From the NCBI GenBank assembly GCA_963697525.1, contig OY969087.1, positions 62,001 to 126,000 of the forward strand: a stretch of DNA of 64,000 bases. The letters are read 5' to 3'. Within the stretch, counting starts at the first letter, position 1. Each line of letters opens with the position of its first letter. Positions 8,534 to 16,816 of the stretch are shown piece by piece. The notes under the pieces were generated by a model that made no database searches, had not been told where the DNA came from, and saw only the letters and a program-made list of their open reading frames with translations. Origin of the DNA: Bradymonas sp963697525. Lineage in GTDB: Bacteria; Myxococcota_A; Bradymonadia; Bradymonadales; Bradymonadaceae. The translations under genes and the position numbers were made by a program.

Positions 8534-9236
8534 AATCTACAAACTCGTGCGCCCGCCGACCGATGACGACATCGCCCTGCAGACTCGCCAGTGTCTTTCC
8601 GCCGTCGCCCGTCTGCAGGGCGACTGGGGGCTTCACATGGTCGCGGATGTGCTGCGCGGCTCCGAAAAGAAGCGGGTGATCGACGCCGGACTCGACGAGC
8701 TGTCCGTCCACGGACTGCTCGACACGCTGACGCGCGCAAAAATCCTCGCCCTGCTCGACACGCTGCTCGACGCCGGACTTATCTGCCGAGGCGCCCACAA
8801 CTGCGTGGGACTCACGCCGCTGGGCACGGCCGTGATGCTCGAGAAGCGCACGCTACCCGCCGAGCTCGCCCGCGCGCTCGAAACGGCCCGCCGCCAAGCC
8901 CGGCAGCCACACTCCTCGACCGAGTACGACGTCCACTCGCCGACGGTCCAAGACACCCTCTCGAGGCTACGGCGCGGCCAGAGTCCCCGAGCCATCGCCG
9001 AGTGCCGCGGCCTCGCCGTCAGCACCATCATCGACCACATGCTCGCCCTGGCCGCCGTCGGCGAGCGCTACGACCTGACGCCTCATCTGGACGCCTGCCT
9101 GCTCGACGAGCTTCGCCAAAAAGCACCCACCTGGAAGCCCGGCGACCGGCTGACGCCGATACGCGAAGCACTCGACGAGGACGAGTGCGACTGGGACCGG
9201 CTCAAGATCCACCTGGTCCAGGTGTTCCGGGAGTAA
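8523..9236 (+). CDS. Orphan RecQ-type RQC winged helix plus HTH_40 domain protein, no helicase
   Basis: 237 aa, ATG at 8523 with GAGGGGGGA upstream. Residues about 25-110 follow the RecQ C-terminal RQC winged helix: RLQGDWGLHMVADVLRGS, then LDELSVHGLLDTLTRAKI, LLDTLLDAGLICR and LTPLGTAVM. Residues about 140-230 follow the HTH_40 domain seen at the end of some RecQ helicases and YpbB-type proteins: TLSRLRRGQSPRAIAECRGL, AVSTIIDHMLALAAVGERYDL, and a tail LTPIREALDEDECDWDRLKI. The helicase core and zinc domain that normally precede these are absent. The protein probably binds DNA structures or acts as a partner or regulator of a RecQ helicase elsewhere. It may also be the remnant of a RecQ lost upstream, but the good ribosome site and intact length argue for a real gene. 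Confidence 0.75.
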   Translation: MPAKIYKLVRPPTDDDIALQTRQCLSAVARLQGDWGLHMVADVLRGSEKKRVIDAGLDELSVHGLLDTLTRAKILALLDTLLDAGLICRGAHNCVGLTPLGTAVMLEKRTLPAELARALETARRQARQPHSSTEYDVHSPTVQDTLSRLRRGQSPRAIAECRGLAVSTIIDHMLALAAVGERYDLTPHLDACLLDELRQKAPTWKPGDRLTPIREALDEDECDWDRLKIHLVQVFRE

Positions 9237-9361
9237 ACAGGCGGCGAACGACGCCCGTGCGGAGGCCTCTGCATATGTGCAGCGCTGCCCAACTCCTGGC
9301 ACCGCTCGCCGAGCTCCTCGGCCCGTGCTTCGTGGAGAGCGAGGCCCACGTCGCCCCATCC

Positions 9362-10741
9362 TCACTTGAAGATTTCGTAGGCACTCTTGCACGTTTGTCG
9401 CGCACGCGTCTTGGCCCGAGAGACGCGCCCTCGGGCGGCGTCATACGAGACGTCGCCCATCTTGCGCGCCAGCTCGTCATAATCCCTGGACGTCAACCAG
9501 AGCTGAAGCGTTCGACGCGGACCTGAACCGAGCTTCGCCAGACACTTTCGTAACAGTTCGCGGACTTCATGATCGGGGCCGCGCGACCTCGGGTCGTGAA
9601 ACCCATAGATGTCACTGAGAAGTTCACGCTGCTTGTTTCGCTTTCGGACGAAGTCGCGGCGGGCGTAGCGGATCGCTTTGGCATAAACTTGGGCGAGATT
9701 TAGGTACGAGTTCTGTGCGTGCTTCTCACATACATCCAACAGCTTTTGGGCTGCGAGGTCATATGCATCGTCAGCACTGAGGGTGCGGCTGAGGCGAACA
9801 ATGGCCGCTTCGAACGGCGACTTCCGGTCGCCCTCGGGCGCCATCAGGATTTCAAAGCACGCCTCGAAACGCCGCTGATTGGCCGACGAAACGGCTGCCA
9901 ATGACGCTGCACTCTTGGCAGCACTAGAAGACGCCTGCGTGTCGTCATTCGATTTCGCTCCGGCGAGGACTGCCCGCGCAAGCTCGGCGGGACCGTCGGA
10001 CTCATGATGCTCGATCTGTCCAACATGATGGATCACGCCGGAAGCGTGGTCGTCGAGCACGTCGACCCGCAGCGCGACTGGCCCAAATAACACCGTCGCT
10101 GCCAACCACATCACCAATGGGGTCGCGATCGCTGTAAAGCTTGCCCGCTGGGCTTGTGTCAGGCTCCATCGGTGGACGGTTCGAAGCAGCTTCCACGCAG
10201 CCTTGCCGAGGGCGAAAGGCATCACGAACCATAGATATCCAACACTACCCAGGATGGCCGTCGTCGAGACCACATCGGGTACATCTACCGAGCCAATCTC
10301 CAGCAACGTGAGCAGGCTCGCCGGAACGACAAAGACCAACAGCAGGCCAACCGTGGGCTGAACGAGTGTGCGCAGGACGCGCCGACGGTCGTCATGGCGC
10401 CACGCATAGGAAAAGACCAGCCCGGCGATCACACCGACCAAGCCGGCCACTGCGGCAAGCCAGAAACCCCCACCAAACGTCGAAGCATCCAAACCGTCGG
10501 TTTGTCGCAATGCAACTACGGCGACGCTCGTCCCCATGAGAGCCGCGAGAAAGTACAGCCACAGCAGCATGGGCACTGAGAGCAATCCCGCAGCTAGCAG
10601 CATTGAGTTGACTAGCCAGCGAACGGGTCCAGATGGAGCGTCCGGAGGTCCCGACGGAGGCTGCCACAGCGCGCCTTCGTCGTCGCTGTCGCCGGTTGAA
10701 TGCGCTCTGCCTTGCGTGTCGTCCGTCACTTTTCCCCCCAT
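9362..10741 (-). CDS. Integral membrane protein with C-terminal sigma-70-like domain
   Basis: 459 aa, ATG at 10741 (AAGG just upstream). After an acidic N-terminus there are five or six hydrophobic helices between residues about 40 and 225: LLAAGLLSVPMLLWLYFLAA, AAVAGLVGVIAGLVFSYAW, TVGLLLVFVVPASLLTLL, AILGSVGYLWFVMPFALG, ATPLVMWLAATVLFGPVALRV. A linker follows, then a C-terminal 170-residue cytoplasmic region resembling an ECF sigma factor: a region-2-like part (LNLAQVYAKAIRYARRDFVR) and a region-4-like helix-turn-helix (RRTLQLWLTSRDYDELARKM, then YDAARGRVSRAKTRARQTC). This would be a sigma-like regulator tethered to the membrane, possibly released by proteolysis. The assignment to the sigma fold rests on pattern only. 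It is divergent from the nucleotide-chemistry operon at 10954-15999, across a 212-base shared upstream region, so it may control that operon. Confidence 0.7.
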   Translation of the reverse strand: MGGKVTDDTQGRAHSTGDSDDEGALWQPPSGPPDAPSGPVRWLVNSMLLAAGLLSVPMLLWLYFLAALMGTSVAVVALRQTDGLDASTFGGGFWLAAVAGLVGVIAGLVFSYAWRHDDRRRVLRTLVQPTVGLLLVFVVPASLLTLLEIGSVDVPDVVSTTAILGSVGYLWFVMPFALGKAAWKLLRTVHRWSLTQAQRASFTAIATPLVMWLAATVLFGPVALRVDVLDDHASGVIHHVGQIEHHESDGPAELARAVLAGAKSNDDTQASSSAAKSAASLAAVSSANQRRFEACFEILMAPEGDRKSPFEAAIVRLSRTLSADDAYDLAAQKLLDVCEKHAQNSYLNLAQVYAKAIRYARRDFVRKRNKQRELLSDIYGFHDPRSRGPDHEVRELLRKCLAKLGSGPRRTLQLWLTSRDYDELARKMGDVSYDAARGRVSRAKTRARQTCKSAYEIFK

Positions 10742-10953
10742 CCTTCAAAAACTGAAGAAATGTGGTTGATAAGCTCTAGATTGGCATGAATGCCGGGCAA
10801 CGTAAACACCACTCAGGTCCACCTCTAGCGTGGCCTTCGAGCAACCGTGGAGAATTTTTTCAAAAAAGTTCGTCACAAAATCGACGCTCATCCGTGGGGC
10901 CTTGTGAAAAGGGAGCGGGATTCGCCCGCGCCCGTCACCACAAGGAGACTCAG
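10742..10953. promoter_or_regulatory. Divergent upstream region between sigma-like gene and RNase operon
   Basis: This 212-base gap must hold the promoters of both divergent genes. It is AT-richer than its surroundings, with a T6/A6 tract near 10855-10867. A small perfect hairpin (GCGGG-ATTCG-CCCGC, about 10916-10930) lies just upstream of the RNase ribosome site AAGGAG (10942-10947). I cannot assign a convincing -35/-10 pair. The hairpin could modulate translation of the RNase; this is a guess. Confidence 0.35.
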
Positions 10954-12693
10954 ATGCGAATTCGATTTCACGGACCACTCGGAACAGTAACAGGGTCCTG
11001 TTACGAGGTAATTGACGAGAAGCTCGACATTCACTTTTTGGTGGATTGCGGCATGCAGCAGGGCGAACCCAACGCCGACGTGTGGAACCGGCGAAGGTTT
11101 CGGTTCGACCCGGCAGACCTCGACTTTGTTGTTCTCACCCACGCGCATCTCGACCACTGTGGCCGTATCCCTATTTTGTACCGCCGCGGATTCGATGGGC
11201 CGGTCTACTGCACCAAAGCGACCGCGGAACTCGCCACGCTCGTTCTCCACGACGCCCTCAAACACGACGCGCCTTTCTCGGCGGGCGATATCGCTCGAAT
11301 CCAATGGGTCGAGCACGGCGGAAAGCTCTTGGGCAAACCTCACCACGTCACCCCCGGGCTGCGGTTGACCTACCTGAGGAGCGCTCATATTCTGGGTTCA
11401 ATAAGCGTCCAAATTGGGTGGGGCCCACGGGATGAGGGCAAGCGCATCGTATTCTCGGGTGACATCGGCAACAACACGCAGGGCAGCGAGTTCCAGCCGC
11501 TGCTTCGCCATAGCCAGACCGTACGCCCTCCGCGGTCTCCACACAGCTTCGTGGTCATGGAGGCCACCTATGGAAGCCGACCTGTCTCCGAGGACGAGAA
11601 GGACGTCCACGTGCGCCTCGGCAAACTTCTGGAGCACATCGAACACACCACCCTGGTCAAGGGCGGCACCGTTGTCATGCCGTGCTTTGCGATCAATCGC
11701 ACGCAGGACGTGCTCTTCGATTTGCACTACCTGTTCGCGACACATCCCGAACTCGCGCAGGTGCCCGTGTACTTCGATGCGGGCATGGCTCGTACGGCAA
11801 ACCAAATTTACGCCGAACGACTCGCCCGGAATGAACGTGTCGGCACGGACGACATGCGCCCGATCTGGCTAAACGAACGCCTCTTCGAGTGGCTCGAACT
11901 GGACTCCCGTCGCCCCGAGGAGTTCGACGTGTTGACCCAGATGCTGCGCGTGATGCTGCTCGACGACGAGCGACGTCCGCTCGAATTCGACAAGCATTAC
12001 TCACGGATCGTCCGTCGGTGGAAACGCATCTGGAAGCCGGCATGTTCGTTCAATCACATGCCCAGCGAAGTTGGCGGCGCGTGCATCATCGTCACTGGTG
12101 GCGGGATGTGCAGTGGCGGCCCGATAGTCAATTATCTCGAAGCACTGCTTGGAGATGAACGCCACACCATCCTCATGACCGGGTATTGTAGCCCCGCAAG
12201 CACGGGCGGCATACTTCAAGACCTCGCCGACTTATCCAGCAACAATCGTGAAGAGTTGTCCGGCGAGCTACGCCTGAGCGACAAGACTGGGCTGAAACTC
12301 GCCGACATCCGTGCCGATATCGCAACGTTGGGCGGATACTCGGGCCACGCCGACCAAACCGGACTAATCAACTGGTTTTTCCCCGACTCCCACGACGCGC
12401 GCACGCCAGTCGGGTGGACCGCTTTCTTGACTCACGGCACCGAACCCAGCCGCAGGGCGCTCCGCAGCGAACTGAGACTGGAAGCGCGTCGACGCAGCGC
12501 CCTCCAAAATTGGAACGCAAATGCTCTAAACATCGAACTGCCCGACGACACCCGGCATTGGTTCGATCTCGACGCAGCCAGGTGGCTTACGCCCGGCGAG
12601 CCGTCAGCAGCCAAATCGCGCGCGCTCCAGCGGAATTTCGAGGGGCTCTCGGGCAGGTCCGACGAATTTACCGCCGAGTCGTTGCAGGCCTAG
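10954..12693 (+). CDS. Metallo-beta-lactamase/beta-CASP RNA nuclease (CPSF/TTHA0252-like)
   Basis: 579 aa from the ATG at 10954 (AAGGAG 6 bases upstream). The metallo-beta-lactamase motif HAHLDHCG is at residues 63-70, preceded by the strand FLVDCGMQQG. Further family marks are AHILGSISVQIGW, IVFSGDIGNN, the beta-CASP region (TVVMPCFAINRTQDVLFDLH), ACIIVTGGGMCSGGPIVNYL, and the late histidine segments LGGYSGHADQTGLINWFF and AFLTHGTEPSRRALRSEL. All zinc ligands appear present, so it should be an active RNA endo/exonuclease of the bacterial CPSF73-like group, cytoplasmic. It is first in a three-gene operon, 47 bases before the SIS gene. It could also be a housekeeping RNase that simply neighbours the system. 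Confidence 0.9.
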   Translation: MRIRFHGPLGTVTGSCYEVIDEKLDIHFLVDCGMQQGEPNADVWNRRRFRFDPADLDFVVLTHAHLDHCGRIPILYRRGFDGPVYCTKATAELATLVLHDALKHDAPFSAGDIARIQWVEHGGKLLGKPHHVTPGLRLTYLRSAHILGSISVQIGWGPRDEGKRIVFSGDIGNNTQGSEFQPLLRHSQTVRPPRSPHSFVVMEATYGSRPVSEDEKDVHVRLGKLLEHIEHTTLVKGGTVVMPCFAINRTQDVLFDLHYLFATHPELAQVPVYFDAGMARTANQIYAERLARNERVGTDDMRPIWLNERLFEWLELDSRRPEEFDVLTQMLRVMLLDDERRPLEFDKHYSRIVRRWKRIWKPACSFNHMPSEVGGACIIVTGGGMCSGGPIVNYLEALLGDERHTILMTGYCSPASTGGILQDLADLSSNNREELSGELRLSDKTGLKLADIRADIATLGGYSGHADQTGLINWFFPDSHDARTPVGWTAFLTHGTEPSRRALRSELRLEARRRSALQNWNANALNIELPDDTRHWFDLDAARWLTPGEPSAAKSRALQRNFEGLSGRSDEFTAESLQA

Positions 12694-12740
12694 CCCGCCG
12701 ATTCGCTCGCATCATTTCGACAATCGAAACGGAGCAGCTC

Positions 12741-13589
12741 ATGACCTTCGATTCAATCGTAACCACGCTGGACACCGACTTGGTAGCTGAGTCCATGCTA
12801 CGAGCCGTCGTCCAAAAGAAGTTTCCCATTCAATGGAGCGGACGCGGAGCCTCGGGCGGTCTGGCCGCCGTCGTCACCAACTTCATGCGCGATCTGGGCG
12901 TGCCCAACCCGCGCTTCACGCGACTCGACGGGCACCTCGACGTACATCTCAACGCGGTTATCTCGGCGTCGGGAACCTGCCCGTGCCCCAAGCATGCAAT
13001 CTTGTTGACGACTGATGAGGGCGCCGCACGGGCAGCTCACGGCCGTCCCATCCCACTTGTTGTGAGAGGAGATAAACGCCTTACTGACCAATGGTTTCCC
13101 CTGGAGTTCTTGCGCGGTTGCCTGGGCGCTTTCGAGCATGTCTTCGCGCTTGCGCCCACAGCCTTCGATCTACCCAAGCAAGGCATGGATCGACCCGAGT
13201 TAGTCGTCATCGTGGAGCGCGGCGCTCATGCCCTTCAGCGGCTCGTGTTGGCCGCCGAAGACAAGCTCGGCGTACTGAGCCTGCGGGTGCTCGAGGCCGC
13301 TGAATTTGGCCACGGTCTCCATGCCCGCGAGTACGGCCAACCTGCACAATTCTGCACCGTCGCCCTGACTCACGCTAATGCCACACCTGACATGTCAGCC
13401 CTGCTTCGGTGGCGCGGGGACCGCGGCCTGCACACCCATACCTCCGTGCTGCCTAAGGGCGACCAGCATGCCTACGCACTGGCCACAGCGCGCACTCTGC
13501 TGGAGGTGCTCCATCGACGCTTCGAGGCGCTCGAGCTCGACTGGCGCCACCGGCCCCTCGACCCTCAATTCGACACCCTTCGCGGCTAG
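12741..13589 (+). CDS. SIS-domain (sugar-phosphate isomerase type) protein
   Basis: 282 aa, ATG at 12741 (GGAG 7 bases upstream). The layout follows the double SIS fold of glucosamine-6-phosphate synthase isomerase domains. There is an N-terminal substrate loop, WSGRGASGGLAAVVTNF, with a second segment NAVISASGTC. The C-terminal part has VLSLRVLEAAEFGHGLHARE (equivalent of the AEAY-GELKHGP segment) and ends with DWRHRPLDPQFDTLRG (equivalent of the DVDQPRNLAKSVT tail). Loop sequences are divergent, so substrate and even catalysis are open; SIS proteins bind or isomerise phosphosugars. It lies between the RNase and the CTP-synthase-like fusion with gaps of 47 and 28 bases, so it is probably one transcript with both. 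Confidence 0.65.
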   Translation: MTFDSIVTTLDTDLVAESMLRAVVQKKFPIQWSGRGASGGLAAVVTNFMRDLGVPNPRFTRLDGHLDVHLNAVISASGTCPCPKHAILLTTDEGAARAAHGRPIPLVVRGDKRLTDQWFPLEFLRGCLGAFEHVFALAPTAFDLPKQGMDRPELVVIVERGAHALQRLVLAAEDKLGVLSLRVLEAAEFGHGLHAREYGQPAQFCTVALTHANATPDMSALLRWRGDRGLHTHTSVLPKGDQHAYALATARTLLEVLHRRFEALELDWRHRPLDPQFDTLRG

Positions 13590-13617
13590 CCGCAGGTCTA
13601 CACTGAAAGGAGTTCAA

Positions 13618-15999
13618 ATGACTGACAACCGAAAGGAACACACCATGCACTACATTCTGCTCACCGGCGGCGTCGCTTCGGGCATCGGCAAGGGAACCCT
13701 GGCAGCCATGCTTGGCCGCCAAATCGCGCGCAGCGGTCGCAGCGTCACCTACCAAAAGCTCGAGCCCTGCCTTCAGACGAGTATCGGCGGACTATCCAAC
13801 CGTATCATCGGCGAGATTGTCCTCGACCAACACGGAAATCCGTTCGACGGGGATGTTGCCCGGGCGAGTTTCTACATCCCCGGCTTCGAGCCGCAATGCC
13901 AGGCAGACCTGCCCCTCGGGCTCGCCCTCGCCGGGCAGCTTTCCACAGGTGAGGCCGAGCGCTTGGCAACGGGCCGCCTCGACGAGATCGACCGCGCCTA
14001 CGCTCAGGTCTTTGGCCGAGCCGAACGCTACGACCACTGCATCGTCGAGGTCGGAGGCACCGCCGGCGAGCCAGAACACAGGCTTGTCCTGGAAGCACTT
14101 CGACGTACTCTCGGTGAACCGTACCGTCACGTGCACCTGACGACGACCGTCGAGGTTGCCGGCCGACGCTCCACCAAACCCGCGCAGCAGTGCCTGTACG
14201 CCGTCGAACCAAATCCCGATATCATCGTCTGGCGAGACCCGCGCGTGCCGTTCGAGGAACTTACCGAGCGACTCGCCCCCGTCGTGGGCCGCACGCTGCC
14301 GATGCTCATTGCTGATACCGATGATCGCTGGCCAGAGCGCGCCTACTACCGGCTCCTCGTTGGCGAGTGGGCAGGGCTACCCAATTGGTCCGACATATTG
14401 ACGGCTGAACCAGATCCACTCTTTGAGTCGACATCACAGGCCACCTTCGAGCCGCGTATCTACATCGAGCACGACGGCGCCGGTCCCGATGGTTACGGGT
14501 CGCTAGCCCGACGGCTCCGGTGCTGGAGTGGGGGACGCGCCCAATTGTACTGGGACGAACGACCCGCCCCGCAGTCCACCGCAGTCTCGTTCGATGGCGT
14601 CGTTCGCATCGGCGAATCCGCGCTTGCTGGCAACGACATGAACTACGATGTGCCGACGTTGGACCTGCGCAGCCGCATGAGCGACGCCCCTCGACGTTGG
14701 AACTGCCGACCGGACTGGTGGGGAAACGCCGAAGAGCCCGACAATCTCTTGGCGCAGTTCATCGACCAGGCCACGTCTCACGCCCGTCATCGAGTAGCCG
14801 CTTCGCCGCACGTCGAGGTCGCCACGCCCATCGCACCTGACGAAGATATCACTCTCGCTGCTGGCGAAAATGCCTACCACTCAGAGGCTTTCGCGGATAT
14901 CTACGTCGCCGAGAGCCGCGACGGCGAGCTTCGCGACCACTCCGTACTCGACGAGTTGATCTGGCGCTGCCTTCCCGGCGAGGAACACTTGAATGAGGCG
15001 CGCATCCTCGATGTCGGCTGTGGAGACGGACGTTGGTCGAGCCGACTCGTCGAACGTGGCGTCGGTCAGGTCACGGGCATCGAACCCGCCGCGCCGATGG
15101 CCGCCCGTGCCCGTCAACGTGGTCTCGAGCGATTTGAACTTGTGGAGGGGCCCATCGAAGACGCCCCGCTCGATGATGTGTTTGACTTTGTGCTCGCGTC
15201 CATGTCGCTCGACCACGTCGCCGCTATCGGCCCGGCCCTCGACCGACTCGCCGACCACATGCAGCCCGGCGCGCGCCTGGTGGTCACCACCGAGCACCCG
15301 CTACGCACAGCCCCGACCGACAACGTACGCTGGCTCGACGAGGAGGACGGCGCCCGTGCCTCCCGGGTGCGTGACTATGGAAAGAGCGGCTGGCGAACGT
15401 TTCACTGGTTCGACCGCCCCGAACCCGTACGCGTTTACCACCGGCCAGCGGGACAGTGGCTAGCTTACGCACAGCAGGCAGGCTTGGATCTGGTGGCCAT
15501 GCACGAGCCGGTGACTGACACGCCGCGTGACGGTCACAACCCACGCTTCTGGATGCTGGTCTTCGAGCGACCGACGCACAGGCGCCGAATCGTCACCATC
15601 GATGGGCCGGCCGGCGCCGGCAAGACAACCCTAGGTCGCGCCCTCGCCGACATGCTCGACTGGCGATTTGTCGACACGGGTCCAATGAACAACGACCGCC
15701 TCGACACGATCATCGACGACGCCGATGATGGTCTAATCCTCGCCGGCCGTTCCCTAGGTCGCTACATCCAGCAGCCCCTGCTTCGCCTGTGGCTCGACTG
15801 CCCCGTGGACGTGCGCGCCCAAAGGCGTGGCGTTGTCGCCGAACAGCTCTCCGCACGCGACGCTCGCGACCGGCAGCGGTGCCGACTGGTCGCCCCGGAC
15901 ATCGCCGCAGTGAGCTTCGACACCTCACAGTTCGACGCCACGACGCTCGCCTTGCGCGCTCAGCGGTTGGTGCGGGGGCAGCTTCGCCGGTGGAAATAG
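13618..15999 (+). CDS. Three-domain fusion: CTP-synthase-like amidoligase, SAM methyltransferase, cytidylate-kinase-like
   Basis: 793 aa, ATG at 13618 (AAAGGAG 6 bases upstream; a second ATG lies 9 codons on). Residues 10-260 match the CTP synthase N-terminal domain: LLTGGVASGIGKGTLAAMLG (P-loop with K25), IVEVGGTAGEPEHRLVLEAL (142 on), the KTKP-like RSTKPAQQCLYAV (K187) and NPDIIVWRDPRVPFEELTERL. The glutaminase domain is missing or shrunk to an unrecognisable segment (about 285-380, starting RIYIEHDGAGPDGYGSLARR). Residues about 445-640 are a class I methyltransferase, motif I ILDVGCGDGRW at 463-473. Residues 655-793 resemble CMP kinase: IDGPAGAGKTT (K669), LILAGRSLGRYI, LSARDARDRQRC, with the NMP-binding insert shortened. 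The likely chemistry is modification of a cytidine or related nucleotide; the product is unknown. I know of no characterised protein with this architecture. Confidence 0.82.
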   Translation: MTDNRKEHTMHYILLTGGVASGIGKGTLAAMLGRQIARSGRSVTYQKLEPCLQTSIGGLSNRIIGEIVLDQHGNPFDGDVARASFYIPGFEPQCQADLPLGLALAGQLSTGEAERLATGRLDEIDRAYAQVFGRAERYDHCIVEVGGTAGEPEHRLVLEALRRTLGEPYRHVHLTTTVEVAGRRSTKPAQQCLYAVEPNPDIIVWRDPRVPFEELTERLAPVVGRTLPMLIADTDDRWPERAYYRLLVGEWAGLPNWSDILTAEPDPLFESTSQATFEPRIYIEHDGAGPDGYGSLARRLRCWSGGRAQLYWDERPAPQSTAVSFDGVVRIGESALAGNDMNYDVPTLDLRSRMSDAPRRWNCRPDWWGNAEEPDNLLAQFIDQATSHARHRVAASPHVEVATPIAPDEDITLAAGENAYHSEAFADIYVAESRDGELRDHSVLDELIWRCLPGEEHLNEARILDVGCGDGRWSSRLVERGVGQVTGIEPAAPMAARARQRGLERFELVEGPIEDAPLDDVFDFVLASMSLDHVAAIGPALDRLADHMQPGARLVVTTEHPLRTAPTDNVRWLDEEDGARASRVRDYGKSGWRTFHWFDRPEPVRVYHRPAGQWLAYAQQAGLDLVAMHEPVTDTPRDGHNPRFWMLVFERPTHRRRIVTIDGPAGAGKTTLGRALADMLDWRFVDTGPMNNDRLDTIIDDADDGLILAGRSLGRYIQQPLLRLWLDCPVDVRAQRRGVVAEQLSARDARDRQRCRLVAPDIAAVSFDTSQFDATTLALRAQRLVRGQLRRWK

Positions 16000-16136
16000 G
16001 ACGCGCGCCACACGGCGGTGTCGGTTGAGGCTGTCGCGAACTCTCCCAATGAGCTACCGTTGGGGCCACCCAACGCAAGCAATCGGGGGGTCATCGTGCC
16101 AACCACCGACATCGCCAACAACGAGCCGAGAAGACG

Positions 16137-16787
16137 ATGACAAATTGGGAAGCCCAGATGCGCCGCCACCAGGTCCGCTGGAAGGAGAACATCGCCAAGA
16201 TCGCCGAGCGTGGTGAACACGGCGGCGAGGCGAAGGCGTACCTGTTTCCCCGGCATCGGTGGAGGTGCAACATCCTGCCGTCGTATCGCTCGACGGTCGC
16301 CGCGCACCTGCAGCAGCACGGCATCGCCAAGCATAGCTTTCTGCACCATGTGCTCTCGTCGCAGGCGTTCGCCTTCAACCTGGCCGCGCCGTTTATCGAA
16401 ATGCCCGCACTGCTCACGCCCATCCTGCGCCGTCTGCTGCCCGATGACCTTGCCGACCAGGTCGACGAGGTCGTGCGCGTCGAAGCCGAGGTCGACGGCG
16501 GCAAGAACTACTTCAACGAGCCCGCCGAGGGCGGCCGCGGCGATATGCGCACGAGCGCCGACCTGGGCGTGTGGTGGCGCGCGACCGACGGGGCGACCAA
16601 CCTGGTGCTCGTCGAGGTGAAGTTTACCGAGCGCGAGTTCGGAGCTGTACGGAAGCGACCAAGCGGCTACCGGGCAGGTGCGGCCGGTCGAGCCCGTGCT
16701 GTTTTTCGGCTGCCCCGGAACCAATGGCGTTCATATCGAGCAATTGACGACGGAGGACGGAACCATGCCGAGCCACGACCATCCTAG
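16137..16787 (+). pseudogene. Broken PD-(D/E)XK-type nuclease gene
   Basis: From ATG 16137 the first about 165 codons look real: MTNWEAQMRRHQVRWKEN, FLHHVLSSQAFAFNLAAPF and a nuclease core ADLGVWWRATDGATNLVLVE with VEVKFTEREF, i.e. D...ExK. This resembles short PGN_0703-type restriction-nuclease-like proteins. After about 16640 the frame turns to low-complexity Arg/Ala sequence. The neighbouring frame reads ELYGSDQAATGQVRPVEPVL then FFGCPGTNGVHIEQLTTEDG, which looks like coding sequence, until it overlaps the convergent regulator gene. A single-base shift or a deletion joining two genes explains this. The 137-base gap before it shows no feature. Probably non-functional. Confidence 0.55.
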
Positions 16788-16816
16788 AATCGATCCTTCG
16801 GGGGTCGACTCAACAC

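Noticed and set aside
10954..15999. A viperin or cyclic-nucleotide (CBASS/Pycsar) system
   Set aside because: No radical-SAM CxxxCxxC protein and no nucleotide cyclase domain are present; only the CTP/CMP chemistry is shared.
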